64,000 bases of DNA from JAHQVI01 sp050330195 (GCA_050330195.1 JBHJOB010000027.1:62001-126000); one strand, 5' to 3'; positions 1-8,304 are shown, counted from the first letter of the stretch. Notes: generated from the sequence alone by a model not told the origin. Translations and numbers: made by a program.

Positions 1-1476
1 GAACAACTGACCGAGCGCTATTTCGAGACCGGCACGGTCGCGGATCTCCCTGACAGGCACTTCATCGACGGCGTCTTCACGCCGTCCGCCAGCGGAGAAA
101 AGCTTGAGAAATACGATCCGGGGCGCGGGCGCGTGTTTGCCGAATTCGCCGCCGGGGACGAACGCGATGTTGCGCGCGCCGTGGAAGCCGCCGAACGCGG
201 CTTTCGCGTCTGGCGAAACGTGAAACCGGCCGAGCGCTGCCGCATCCTTAATCGCTGCGCCGTGCTCATGCGCGAAAACGCCGCCATGCTTGCGCTGATG
301 GAAGTGCTGGATGCGGGCAAATCGCTTACCGAGGCCGAGGGCGATGTCGCCTCATCGGCGAGGCTGGTGGAATATTACGCCGGCGCAGCCGACAAGCTCG
401 AAGGCCGCTCCGTCCCGCTCGGTCCCGACAACATGGCCTGGACGATCCGTGAACCGGTCGGCGTGACCGCGCATATCATCCCGTGGAACTATCCGCTCAG
501 CACATTCGTGCGCGGCGTCGCCCCGGCGCTTGCGGCCGGCTGTTCGGTCGTGGCCAAACCGGCGGAAACGACGCCTTACACCGCGCTTTTCATGGCGCGA
601 CTGCTCGCTGAAGCGGGCATGCCCGACGGCGTGGTCAATGTCGTGACCGGGCTCGGCAAGGACGCGGGCGAACCGCTTGTCCGGCATCCCTCGATCGCCC
701 ATGTCACCTTCACCGGGTCGGTCGCAACCGGCGTCCATGTCATGCAGACGGTCGCGCCGAATGTCACGCGGCTGACGCTCGAACTTGGCGGCAAATCGCC
801 CCTGGTCGCGCTCGATGATTGCGATGTTGAGGCAGCGGCGGACGGCGCGGTTGGCGCGATCTTCTCCAATGCCGGCCAGATCTGTTCCGCCGGGTCACGC
901 CTCATCGTCGACCGCAGGATTCACGATGACCTGCTTGGCAGGCTGCTTGAAAAAACGAAGGAACTCACATTCGGTCACGGTTTGCGCCGTCCTTATATGG
1001 GCGCGATCAATTCAAGGCTTCATCTGGCCCGTATTTCGGGCCATGTCGAACGCGCACGAAAGCGCGGCGCGTCCATCGTAATCGGCGGTAATCCGGCGAC
1101 GGACCCGGCAACCGGCGAAGGCTGGTTCTTCGAGCCGACGATCATCGACATGCTGCCGGTCAACGATCCGGCGGTGCAGGAGGAGATTTTCGGCCCGGTG
1201 CTGGCCGTGCAGGTCGTCGATGGCGACGAGGAAGCGCTGGCCGCCGCGAACGGCACCGAATACGGGCTCGTCTCGGGCATCTACACGCGCGACATTGGCC
1301 GCGCACTGCGCCTTGCGCGCGACATCGACGCCGGTCAGGTCACCATCAACGACTATTGGGCGGGCGGCGTCGAGCTGCCTTTCGGCGGCAATCGCAAATC
1401 AGGCTTCGGCCGCGAAAAGGGTCTTGAGGGCATTGACGCCTACACCAGGACCAAGAGCATCACGGTCAAGATTTAG
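1..1476 (+). CDS. Aldehyde dehydrogenase, NAD(P)-dependent (5' truncated by window edge)
   Basis: Oxidises an aldehyde to the carboxylic acid with NAD(P)+ in the cytoplasm; closest in style to betaine-aldehyde dehydrogenases. The frame is open to the left edge, and the family N-terminus (HFIDGVFTPS) precedes the first internal GTG at 133, so the gene starts outside the window. Visible family residues, numbered from the edge: Asn163 in IPWNYP, Glu261 in LELGGKSPL and catalytic Cys295 in AGQICSAG. The C-terminal ELPFGGNRKSGFGRE signature is present. It converges with the short-chain dehydrogenase gene and overlaps its 3' end by 11 bases. Its place beside a monooxygenase/SDR operon suggests it handles an aldehyde from the same catabolic route (inference); the substrate cannot be read from sequence. 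Confidence 0.93.
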   Translation, partial: EQLTERYFETGTVADLPDRHFIDGVFTPSASGEKLEKYDPGRGRVFAEFAAGDERDVARAVEAAERGFRVWRNVKPAERCRILNRCAVLMRENAAMLALMEVLDAGKSLTEAEGDVASSARLVEYYAGAADKLEGRSVPLGPDNMAWTIREPVGVTAHIIPWNYPLSTFVRGVAPALAAGCSVVAKPAETTPYTALFMARLLAEAGMPDGVVNVVTGLGKDAGEPLVRHPSIAHVTFTGSVATGVHVMQTVAPNVTRLTLELGGKSPLVALDDCDVEAAADGAVGAIFSNAGQICSAGSRLIVDRRIHDDLLGRLLEKTKELTFGHGLRRPYMGAINSRLHLARISGHVERARKRGASIVIGGNPATDPATGEGWFFEPTIIDMLPVNDPAVQEEIFGPVLAVQVVDGDEEALAAANGTEYGLVSGIYTRDIGRALRLARDIDAGQVTINDYWAGGVELPFGGNRKSGFGREKGLEGIDAYTRTKSITVKI

Positions 1477-2272
1477 GGGGCTCCCGGCGGGACTGACGAT
1501 TGCCGATCATCCGGCGCTCCATGAGCCGCGCGTAAAGCGACGGCGACAGCCGGTTGATCAGCCATGCGGCACGTGCGATGCGACCCACCGGGATGACCGC
1601 GCGGCCGCGCTCGATGCCTGCAAGAATGATCCGGGCCGCGTCGTCCGCACGTATGTAATCGACGCCGTCCTCCGCCGAGCCGGGACGCGCGATCCCCTCT
1701 GCCCTGACATCGGGCCTGCCGATATTGGTTGCGATGAAGGACGGCGCGGCGATCAGCACATCGACGCCGTAGGCTTTTTCCTCCGCACGCAGAGATTTGA
1801 AAAAACCCTCCAGCGCATGTTTGCTCGCCGCATAGGCGCAGCGCCGGTAGAGCGGCGTGAAACCGGCAACCGAGGAAATCGCCACATGCGCGCCTTTCGC
1901 CTTGCGCACTGCCTGAAGCAGCGCGGACGCGACCTGCACCGCCCCGAAATAATTGACCTCGAAGACCTTGCGGTGCGTCTCCAGCGGCAACTCGGCGAAT
2001 GGTCCGATCTGGGTAATCCCGGCATTGTGGATGACGAGGTCGATGGCCGGATGATCGGCGCAGATCTCCGCACATGCCGATGCAATCTGGTTTTCATCCG
2101 TCAGATCGCAACGGTAGCAGCGCGTTCGCTCCGCCTCGCCTGCCGCATCCAGTTCCGCGCCCGGCAAGTCGATGATCGCGATGGACCAACCCCTCGCCCG
2201 CAGCCCGGCAGCCAGCGCCTGCCCGAGGCCGCCCGCACCGCCGGTTATCACGGCAACTTTCCCGGCGCTCAT
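1466..2272 (-). CDS. Short-chain dehydrogenase/reductase (SDR)
   Basis: A 268-residue classical SDR that oxidises or reduces an alcohol/ketone pair with NAD(P)(H). The N-terminal Rossmann glycine motif is GGAGGLGQ near residue 11, the NAG motif lies in VIHNAGIT, the catalytic Ser is in AISSVAGF, and the YAASK motif supplies Tyr and Lys. Its ATG overlaps the stop of the upstream epimerase gene by four bases (ATGA), so translation is probably coupled. It is the last gene of a four-gene minus-strand operon headed by a flavin monooxygenase. A role in breaking down a hydroxylated lipid or terpenoid is inferred from the neighbours, not from the protein itself. Confidence 0.92.
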   Translation of the reverse strand: MSAGKVAVITGGAGGLGQALAAGLRARGWSIAIIDLPGAELDAAGEAERTRCYRCDLTDENQIASACAEICADHPAIDLVIHNAGITQIGPFAELPLETHRKVFEVNYFGAVQVASALLQAVRKAKGAHVAISSVAGFTPLYRRCAYAASKHALEGFFKSLRAEEKAYGVDVLIAAPSFIATNIGRPDVRAEGIARPGSAEDGVDYIRADDAARIILAGIERGRAVIPVGRIARAAWLINRLSPSLYARLMERRMIGNRQSRREPPKS

Positions 2273-3234
2273 AGTCCGGCCGCCTTCTGCCAGAGCGCGA
2301 AGGTTTCGGCGCTGCTTTTTTCAGGCGTGTAGCCGAAGACCGTTTTCAGTTTGGTATTGTCGAGAACGGGCCGGTATTGGAGGAAGCGGACCTGCTCGGG
2401 GCCATAGCGTGACAGACCGAGAGGCCGGGCGGCGGCAAGCGCGGCCTGAAGCGCCCATGCCGGCAAGCGGAGCACCGGCTTGCGCAAGGCCCGCGCCAGA
2501 TCGTCCACATCCATCGAACCGTCGCCCGCGACGTTGTAAATTCCCGGCGGCCCATCCGTTGCCGCGCGCAGCAGAATGCGGGCGAGGTCTTTCGTCCAGA
2601 TGAACACGAACGGGCTTTTCGACCCGGCCACGGCAAGGAGACGCTTGCGGTGAAAAAGCGCGGTAATCTGATTTTCCAGTCTCTCGCCCAGAACCATGCC
2701 GACACGCAAAACAATCTGTTCAAGCTGCGGCGCATCCCGTCGCGCCTCGGCCAGCATCTCCTCGACGAGCCGCTTGTGATGCGCGTAGGCAAATTCCTCG
2801 TTGCCGCGCAGCCGGTCATCCTCCCGCAGCGGCACGGGATTGTCCCGATGATAGCCGTAAGCCGCGCCCGAACTGGTGACGACGAGCCGCCGCACGCCAT
2901 GCGCAATGCATGCATCGAGAATGTTGCGCGTGCCCTCGACATCAACGGAATATTCGAATTCGCGCGTGGAGTTCTCCGGCGGCGTGACGATGGAGGCGAG
3001 ATGGACCACGGTCTCCGGACGCTGCTCGCCGATGACGCGGTCCGGATCGCCGCCGCGCACGTCGAGCCGGATGAAGGCAAGCGTATGGCTATCCGGCGCA
3101 CACTCTCCGTTGGGGAGAGGTGGCGGAGGGGGACGCACATCTGTCGCGACGACCTCATGCCCCGTCCCGGCCAACTCGGCCAACAAGGCCTGTCCGATCA
3201 TGCCCGCCGCGCCGGTGATCAGGATGCGCGTCAT
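2269..3234 (-). CDS. NAD-dependent epimerase/dehydratase family protein (extended SDR)
   Basis: A 321-residue extended SDR. The N-terminal nucleotide-binding motif ITGAAGMIGQALL is complete. Further along are a catalytic Ser/Thr stretch (VVTSSGAAYG) and the YxxxK pair (YAHHK). Families with this layout act on nucleotide sugars, sterols or related alcohols; with no sugar genes nearby and an SDR, a monooxygenase and a BASS transporter in the same operon, a 3-beta-hydroxysteroid-dehydrogenase-like or hydroxy-lipid role is more plausible than sugar epimerisation (inference). Both ends overlap the flanking operon genes by four bases. Confidence 0.88.
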   Translation of the reverse strand: MTRILITGAAGMIGQALLAELAGTGHEVVATDVRPPPPPLPNGECAPDSHTLAFIRLDVRGGDPDRVIGEQRPETVVHLASIVTPPENSTREFEYSVDVEGTRNILDACIAHGVRRLVVTSSGAAYGYHRDNPVPLREDDRLRGNEEFAYAHHKRLVEEMLAEARRDAPQLEQIVLRVGMVLGERLENQITALFHRKRLLAVAGSKSPFVFIWTKDLARILLRAATDGPPGIYNVAGDGSMDVDDLARALRKPVLRLPAWALQAALAAARPLGLSRYGPEQVRFLQYRPVLDNTKLKTVFGYTPEKSSAETFALWQKAAGL

Positions 3235-4130
3235 GCGGCAGCCTCCCGCCGCGACATGAACGATGCCAGCGCAATGCCGGAAATCGCGTGCCAGATGCCC
3301 CAGCCAGCCGCGACGACCGCCATGCCGCCGAGCCCGTTGAAAAACGCGAAGATCAGGATCAGTCCGAGGCCGGAATTCTGGATGCCGGTCTCGATGGTGA
3401 TGGCGCGCCGGTCATACTCGCTGACGCCCGCGAGCGTTGCCGTGAGATAGCCGCTCCCCAGCGCGAGGGCGTTGTGCAGGAAGACGATCAGCGCGATTGC
3501 CCCCGCATAGGCGAGGAAGAAGGTCCAGTTCGCCGCCAGCGCCGCCACGATAAACAGTAGGAAGATCGCCATGGACAGCCATTGCATGGGCCGCCTGATC
3601 CTGCCCGCAATGGCAGGGCGCAGCGAGTTCAGGGCGATACCGAAAAAGAGCGGGATCACCAGCATGGACAGGACGGTTGCGACCGTGACCGGATCTATGG
3701 CGACGCTGCGCAGGATCTCCTGGGTCGGCCCGTAAAGATTGCCCCAGAGCGCCACGTTGAACGGCGTGAAGAATAGCGCGGCAACGGTCGCGATGGCGGT
3801 CATGGACACGGACAGCGCCGTATTGCCGCCTGCCCTGTGGGTAATGAAATTGGAGATATTGCCGCCCGGACAGGCCGCCACCATGATCAGACCGAGCGCG
3901 AAACTCGCACGCGGTTCGACTGCCAGGATCAGCAGGAAGGTGACGATCGGTAGCACCACGAATTGCGAGAACAACCCCGCCAGCAAGGACTTCGGAAAAC
4001 GAAGCAGGGCGCGGAAATCGGCCACGCGCAGATCCAGCGCGATGGAAAACATGACGATGCCGAGGATCGCGTTCAACAGCGTCAGCGAGCCGGGACTGAA
4101 ATTCAGAACGATACTGTCCACATCCCTCAT
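3231..4130 (-). CDS. Bile acid:sodium symporter (BASS) family transporter
   Basis: A 299-residue polytopic inner-membrane protein with roughly nine to ten hydrophobic segments. It carries BASS hallmarks: an N-terminal MFSIALDLRVADF segment and the helix-crossing AACPGGNISN motif that binds sodium in this family. Members import organic anions such as bile acids, pantoate or keto acids with Na+. The gene sits between the monooxygenase and the epimerase genes with four-base overlaps at both ends, so it probably imports the substrate of this operon (inference). An arsenite-permease role is less likely, since no arsenic genes are near. Confidence 0.88.
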   Translation of the reverse strand: MRDVDSIVLNFSPGSLTLLNAILGIVMFSIALDLRVADFRALLRFPKSLLAGLFSQFVVLPIVTFLLILAVEPRASFALGLIMVAACPGGNISNFITHRAGGNTALSVSMTAIATVAALFFTPFNVALWGNLYGPTQEILRSVAIDPVTVATVLSMLVIPLFFGIALNSLRPAIAGRIRRPMQWLSMAIFLLFIVAALAANWTFFLAYAGAIALIVFLHNALALGSGYLTATLAGVSEYDRRAITIETGIQNSGLGLILIFAFFNGLGGMAVVAAGWGIWHAISGIALASFMSRREAAA

Positions 4131-5446
4131 GCCGCTTCCCCCTTCAGCGTACGGATCTTCGACGTCACCGCCTTTCTGAACGCAGCTTTTTCGACATAGT
4201 AGGCCATGCGCGGCAGATCGACATACCGCATTCCGCCGGTCAGCCGCTCATAGCCGCGCGCCTTCTCCGCCTTGAGCGCGAGCGCCGCCTTGCGCCCTTC
4301 CCGCAAGCCGCGCAGATAGCAGGCAACCATCTCCGCCTGCTCGTGGCGGCCCTGCCAGCCAAGTCCCGTCGCCTCGACCATGCCCATGACGAACAGGTCG
4401 TCGCGCTCCGGATGCATGCAGTTCAGGTAGAGATGCGGCGCGGCTCCGCGCCAGTTCAGCAGCGCATCATCCATGAAGGGGTAATGCAGCTTGTAGCCGG
4501 TTGCGGCGACGACGATGTCATACTCGCCGGACGTGCCATCCCTGAAATACGCCTTATGACCCTCGAAACGTTCGATGTCGCCCCGGATTTTCAGATCGCC
4601 GTGGCCGGCATGGAAGACGATCAGCGAATTCACGATCGGATGGGATTCGTAGAGCGCATGGTCCGGCTCGGGAAAGCCGTAATTCTGCGGATCGCCGACG
4701 AACCATTTCAGGACCGCTCCATCGACGCGCCGCTTCAGCCACATGGGCAGCCGGATCGCCCCGCCGACCGTATCCGCCGGTTTGCCGAAGATGTATTTGG
4801 GCACGAAATGATAGCCGCGCCGCATGGACAGGTCGCAGCTTGCGCCATGATGGATGGCGTCGATGGCAATATCGCAGCCGGAATTGCCCGCGCCTATGAT
4901 GAGAACGCGCTTGCCGTCGAACTGGCGCGGCGAGCGATATTGGCTCGAATGAATGAACTCGCCGGAGAACTCGCCGGGAAACTCCGGCAGGTTCGGCTCC
5001 GAGAGCGTGCCATTGGCGATGATCACGCCCGCGAAAATCCGCTCATGCATCTGCCCGCCGTCATCACGCCATGTCACGCGCCACCCCGCGCTGTTCTCGC
5101 CCAGAGGTTCGGTCCGGACGACTTCGGCGTTGAAGAGAAAATGCCGCCGCAGATCGAAATGATCGGCGAACTTGCGGAAATATTCCCGCAGTTCACGATG
5201 CGATGGATAGTCAGCGACATCCTCGTCCATCGGAAAATCGGTAAATTCGGTCATTCGCTTCGACGAGATCAAATGCGCGCTCTCATACATGGTGGAACGC
5301 GGCCCGTCGATGTCCCAAAGCCCGCCGACATCGCCGTGAAGCTCGAAGCCCTGAAACGGGACGGCCTGTTCGGCCAGCGTCTTCGCCATTGCCAGCCCCA
5401 TTGGACCGGCACCGATCAGCGCGTATGGGCGCTTGTCGTCCAGCAC
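4127..5446 (-). CDS. Flavin-containing monooxygenase (FMO type)
   Basis: A 439-residue FAD- and NADPH-dependent monooxygenase expected to oxygenate N, S or carbonyl groups. The FAD motif GAGPMGLAMA is near the N-terminus, the NADPH motif GAGNSGCDI is mid-protein, and the FMO signature FSGEFIHSSQYR (pattern FxGxxxHxxxY) precedes it. The GTG at 5446 is chosen because GGGGAGGA lies just upstream; reading further upstream would run into the divergent TetR gene and its operator. It is the first gene of the FMO-BASS-epimerase-SDR operon. The Trp of Baeyer-Villiger enzymes is replaced by Tyr in the signature, which favours an FMO-like protein. Confidence 0.92.
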   Translation of the reverse strand: MLDDKRPYALIGAGPMGLAMAKTLAEQAVPFQGFELHGDVGGLWDIDGPRSTMYESAHLISSKRMTEFTDFPMDEDVADYPSHRELREYFRKFADHFDLRRHFLFNAEVVRTEPLGENSAGWRVTWRDDGGQMHERIFAGVIIANGTLSEPNLPEFPGEFSGEFIHSSQYRSPRQFDGKRVLIIGAGNSGCDIAIDAIHHGASCDLSMRRGYHFVPKYIFGKPADTVGGAIRLPMWLKRRVDGAVLKWFVGDPQNYGFPEPDHALYESHPIVNSLIVFHAGHGDLKIRGDIERFEGHKAYFRDGTSGEYDIVVAATGYKLHYPFMDDALLNWRGAAPHLYLNCMHPERDDLFVMGMVEATGLGWQGRHEQAEMVACYLRGLREGRKAALALKAEKARGYERLTGGMRYVDLPRMAYYVEKAAFRKAVTSKIRTLKGEAA

Positions 5447-5480
5447 TTCATCCTCCCCGACCCACGCATTTTTTCTTAAA

Positions 5481-5496
5481 TTGAACGAACGTTCAA
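5481..5496. promoter_or_regulatory. Inverted repeat, probable TetR operator
   Basis: TTGAAC-N4-GTTCAA with perfect 6-base arms, located between the divergent monooxygenase and TetR genes. Short dyads at this position are typical TetR-family autoregulatory operators. Binding is inferred. Confidence 0.6.
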
Positions 5497-5515
5497 ATTC
5501 GTGCAACCTCTTTCC

Positions 5516-6196
5516 ATGACGCAGACCGAACAACGCCAGCGCGCGCCCTCCAGACGCTCAGTCGAAACGCGCAAGCGCATTCTCGACGCCGCCGAGCGAC
5601 TTTTTGCGCAAAACACATATGAGGGCGCCTCGATCCGCGATATCGCCACCGCCGCCGATGTGCCGGTGGCGCTGGTCAGTTTTCACGGTGGATCGAAAGC
5701 GGCGCTGTTTGCCACGGTCGTCGCGCGCCGGGCCGACGAACTGTCGCGCGCGCGGCTTGAGGCTTTACAGGCGCTCAAAGCGGGCGGGGAGCCGCCAACG
5801 CTCGGCGCGATCCTGCGCTGCTTCATTCAGCCCTATCTTGAGAAGGCGGCCGGAGGTGGTCCGCAATGGCCTGCCTATGCGCGGCTCGTCGCACAGGTTT
5901 CAGCGGATGAACGATGGCGTGCAATCAGCGAAAGATGCTTCGATCCGGCCGTCGGGCTTTTCCTTGACGAGATAGCGGCGCTTTTTCCGCACGCGGATCC
6001 GCGCAAACTTGCGGCAGGCTTCGTCTTCACCGTCGCCGCCATGCTCTCGCTCGCGACATCTCAATGGCGCATTGGCGCGCTGAGCGGGTCCATAGACAAA
6101 TCCAGCCCCGCATCGCTGGAGGGCTGGACAGATTTTCTCGTCGCTTTCTGCGAAAACGGTTTGCAAGCCGCGTTCAATTCATCGTCAGTGGGCTGA
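5516..6196 (+). CDS. TetR/AcrR family transcriptional regulator
   Basis: A 226-residue regulator. The N-terminal helix-turn-helix is typical (TRKRILDAAERLFAQ, then ASIRDIATAADV and VSFHGGSKAALF). The C-terminal ligand domain is variable, as usual. The ATG at 5516 is preferred; an in-frame GTG at 5501 lies directly against the operator. It is transcribed divergently from the monooxygenase operon across the TTGAAC/GTTCAA dyad, so it most likely represses that operon and itself until a substrate-like ligand binds (inference). Confidence 0.9.
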   Translation: MTQTEQRQRAPSRRSVETRKRILDAAERLFAQNTYEGASIRDIATAADVPVALVSFHGGSKAALFATVVARRADELSRARLEALQALKAGGEPPTLGAILRCFIQPYLEKAAGGGPQWPAYARLVAQVSADERWRAISERCFDPAVGLFLDEIAALFPHADPRKLAAGFVFTVAAMLSLATSQWRIGALSGSIDKSSPASLEGWTDFLVAFCENGLQAAFNSSSVG

Positions 6197-6199
6197 CCG

Positions 6200-6628
6200 T
6201 CAAGCGTCCTGTTCGGCACTCACAGGCATTTCGGCAAACCCCCGCAATCCCGGCGCAACCGGATCCCATGACAGCGCGCGGCTCGTATAGACGACCATGC
6301 TCGGCTCGACGATCTCCGGATCGTCAAGGCTGGAGGCGCGAAGCCCCACCGATCCCGGCATGCCCGAATTGCGGGCATAGATCGCCGAGCCGCAATTGGG
6401 GCAGAATCCGCGGCTGACCATGTTGCCGCTATCGGCAGGCCGGTCATAAAACCTGACCTCTCCGGTCAAGGAAAATTCGCTCTCCGGCACAACGACAATC
6501 GTGGCGTGGCCGGTCGCGCTCGACCTGCGGCAATCGCGGCAGTGGCAATGGAGCGCGATCTGCGGAGCGGCGGCGCTTTCATAACGAACCGCGCCGCATA
6601 GGCAGGCGCCCGTAAATCCTTTTGACAT
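6200..6628 (-). CDS. GFA family protein (glutathione-dependent formaldehyde-activating fold)
   Basis: A 142-residue zinc protein of the GFA/CENP-V family. Cysteine ligands appear as CLCGAVRY near residue 9, CHCRDCRR near residue 30 and FCPNCGSAI near residue 77, the usual order for this fold. The ATG at 6628 is preceded by AAGGAAACAG; a longer upstream reading would cross the dispersed repeat. Most members have no proven function, and the formaldehyde-glutathione activity of the founding member should not be assumed. It lies downstream of DUF899 on the same strand, separated by the repeat. Confidence 0.87.
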   Translation of the reverse strand: MSKGFTGACLCGAVRYESAAAPQIALHCHCRDCRRSSATGHATIVVVPESEFSLTGEVRFYDRPADSGNMVSRGFCPNCGSAIYARNSGMPGSVGLRASSLDDPEIVEPSMVVYTSRALSWDPVAPGLRGFAEMPVSAEQDA

Positions 6629-6647
6629 CGTCTGTTTCCTTGCTGAT

Positions 6648-6713
6648 CTGCATCTGTTTGTTTCAAGCTCGATTTTTCCGAAAAATGGTTTCCATTTTAT
6701 CGGATCTCGCTCT
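6648..6713. repeat. Dispersed intergenic hairpin repeat, copy A
   Basis: A 66-base element nearly identical to 52295-52360; by my reading only two bases differ, both in the hairpin loop. The core at 6678-6703 folds as CCGAAAAATGG / CCATTTTATCGG with a 3-base loop and one bulge. The right end runs into the DUF899 gene and supplies its last residues and stop codon. Confidence 0.8.
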
Positions 6714-7419
6714 GGCCGACATTCTGTTCGTACTGGTCGCGGCGGCGCACCCACGCCATCGTGTAGGGCAAGGCGTCTTCGTCACGCCCGATTGGCCTCA
6801 GGTCGAGCAGGTGATAGGCGGCGTTGAAGACTTCGACCCCGCGCCCATAGGTCGAGTAGCTGTGGCCGACCGTGCCGTCATCGAGACGGAGAAAGACGCT
6901 GAGGCCGGGCATTTCCTCGCCGCGCGGCTTGCCGCCGAAATTGTAGTCGCCGGATTTGACGGCATCGCCTGGAAAGGTCACGTCGAAATCCTCGCCAAAG
7001 CGGCCGCCCGCCGCCGAGACCCAGGGGAAAGTCCAGCCCAGCCGTTTTGCATAGGCCTGAAGCCTTTCGAGCGGCGCGTTGGACACGCAGACAAAGCTCG
7101 TGTCGCGAGCCGCAAGATGGATGTCGAGGCCGTTGAAATTGTCCGCCCAGAAAGAGCAACTCGGACAGCCCTGCTCCCAATCCGCGCCGAACATGAAGTG
7201 ATAGACGATGAGCTGGCGATGCGGACCGAAAAGCTCAGCCAGCGTCTTTTCGCCTCTGGGGCTATGGAAGCGATAGTCCTCCTCCACCTTGACGAGCGGT
7301 AATTCGCGGCGGGCCGCCGCCAGCTCGTCCTGCTGCTTCATCAGGGCTTTCTCGCGCTTCAGAAGCGCCTTGCGCGCCTTGAGCCAACTTTTGCGCGATG
7401 CGATTTCGGGCATGGTCAT
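6697..7419 (-). CDS. DUF899 family thioredoxin-like protein
   Basis: A 240-residue protein of the DUF899 family, which has a thioredoxin/AhpC-like fold. A charged coiled N-terminus (KARKALLKREKALMKQQDEL) leads into the core, and a CPSC motif lies in WEQGCPSCSFWAD where a redox centre would be expected. Its start overlaps the SRPBCC stop by four bases, completing an ArsR-SRPBCC-DUF899 operon that recurs in proteobacteria. The last codons and the TAA stop lie within the dispersed repeat, so the C-terminus was probably altered when the repeat inserted. The biochemical role is unknown. Confidence 0.88.
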   Translation of the reverse strand: MTMPEIASRKSWLKARKALLKREKALMKQQDELAAARRELPLVKVEEDYRFHSPRGEKTLAELFGPHRQLIVYHFMFGADWEQGCPSCSFWADNFNGLDIHLAARDTSFVCVSNAPLERLQAYAKRLGWTFPWVSAAGGRFGEDFDVTFPGDAVKSGDYNFGGKPRGEEMPGLSVFLRLDDGTVGHSYSTYGRGVEVFNAAYHLLDLRPIGRDEDALPYTMAWVRRRDQYEQNVGQSEIR

Positions 7420-7904
7420 GCGGCTTTTCCTTCCGAGTGGGACAGGCGGTCCGCGAGACGCTCGAAACTGCGGCTCCAGCCGTGGCCGACATTGCGCCGC
7501 GCCGTTTCACGCTGGATCGCCTCGTGACGCAGGTGAACGCGGGTCTTGCCGCCCGTCGCCTCGAAATTGACAGTGACGCGGGAGGCCGGGGTCACTTCAC
7601 GTTCGCCATCCGCCGTCTCGACGACATGCGACCAGCTGAAAGCGAGCGCGGCATTGCGATCCACCGTGAGATATTCGCCTTCGACATACTCCGCCCGGTC
7701 ATCGGTGCGTTTGAAGACATACCGCCAGCGGCCGCCGACGCGCAGGTCCATCTCGGCCTTGTTCGCCGCATCGGGCGCGGAGCCGAACCATTTCACCATT
7801 TCCTCCGGATCGGTCCAGGCCCGGTAGACCTTCTCGACAGGGGCGTCGAACTCTTCTTCGATGACGACGGGATCGTCGCCGGGGGCGGAATGCAGCAGGG
7901 TCAT
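7416..7904 (-). CDS. SRPBCC (AHSA1/START-like) family protein
   Basis: A 162-residue single-domain protein of the activator-of-Hsp90-like SRPBCC family, which forms a hydrophobic ligand pocket. The N-terminal pattern (VVIEEEFDAPVEKVYRAWTD, followed by MVKWFG) and the C-terminal stretch ending in WSRSFERLADRL are typical. The ATG at 7904 has AGGAGAC upstream and overlaps the ArsR stop as ATGA. Members paired with ArsR regulators are common but their ligands are mostly unknown. Confidence 0.9.
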   Translation of the reverse strand: MTLLHSAPGDDPVVIEEEFDAPVEKVYRAWTDPEEMVKWFGSAPDAANKAEMDLRVGGRWRYVFKRTDDRAEYVEGEYLTVDRNAALAFSWSHVVETADGEREVTPASRVTVNFEATGGKTRVHLRHEAIQRETARRNVGHGWSRSFERLADRLSHSEGKAA

Positions 7905-8230
7905 GACGATGTCTCCTTGTTGTCGCTGGCGAGGTGCCGGGCCAGTGCGGCGAACTGGTCCTCCCAGAATTTCTGATAATTGCCGAGCCAGTCGACGGCC
8001 TCCTTCATCGGGGCCGCTTCCAGGCAGCAATGACGGGTCCGTCCGCGCTTTTCCACGCGCACGAGACCGGCATCCGACAGAACGCGCACATGTTTGGACA
8101 CGGCTGTCAGCGACATGTCGAAAGGTTCGGCAAGCCGGGAAAGCGGCGCTTCGCCCCTGGCCAGTTGCGCGACGATGGCGCGGCGGGTGGCGTCACTGAG
8201 AGCGGCGAATGTGGCGTCGAGCTGAGGCAT
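7901..8230 (-). CDS. ArsR family transcriptional regulator
   Basis: A 109-residue winged-helix repressor. The helix-turn-helix (LSRLAEPFDMSLTAVSKHV) and wing (GLVRVEKRGRTRH) are clear. There is no metal-binding CxC in the recognition helix, consistent with the non-metal ArsR group that travels with SRPBCC proteins. It heads the ArsR-SRPBCC-DUF899 operon. Two related dyads lie 19 and 57 bases upstream of its start, so autoregulation is likely (inference). Confidence 0.92.
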   Translation of the reverse strand: MPQLDATFAALSDATRRAIVAQLARGEAPLSRLAEPFDMSLTAVSKHVRVLSDAGLVRVEKRGRTRHCCLEAAPMKEAVDWLGNYQKFWEDQFAALARHLASDNKETSS

Positions 8231-8246
8231 GTGAGCACTTCCGTTT

Positions 8247-8266
8247 AGTCAACCGTATGGTTTACT
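8247..8266. promoter_or_regulatory. Operator-like dyad 1 upstream of arsR
   Basis: AGTCAACC-N4-GGTTTACT, 8-base arms with one mismatch. It repeats the pattern of the dyad at 8285-8304. The two copies of one motif in front of an ArsR gene suggest a paired operator. Confidence 0.6.
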
Positions 8267-8284
8267 AACGTCCCGCATTCAATT

Positions 8285-8304
8285 AGTCAACCAGAAGGTT
8301 GATT
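8285..8304. promoter_or_regulatory. Operator-like dyad 2 upstream of arsR
   Basis: AGTCAACC-N4-GGTTGATT, with perfect TCAACC/GGTTGA arms at 8287-8292 and 8297-8302. It lies 38 bases from dyad 1, between arsR and the divergent glycosyltransferase gene. Confidence 0.6.
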
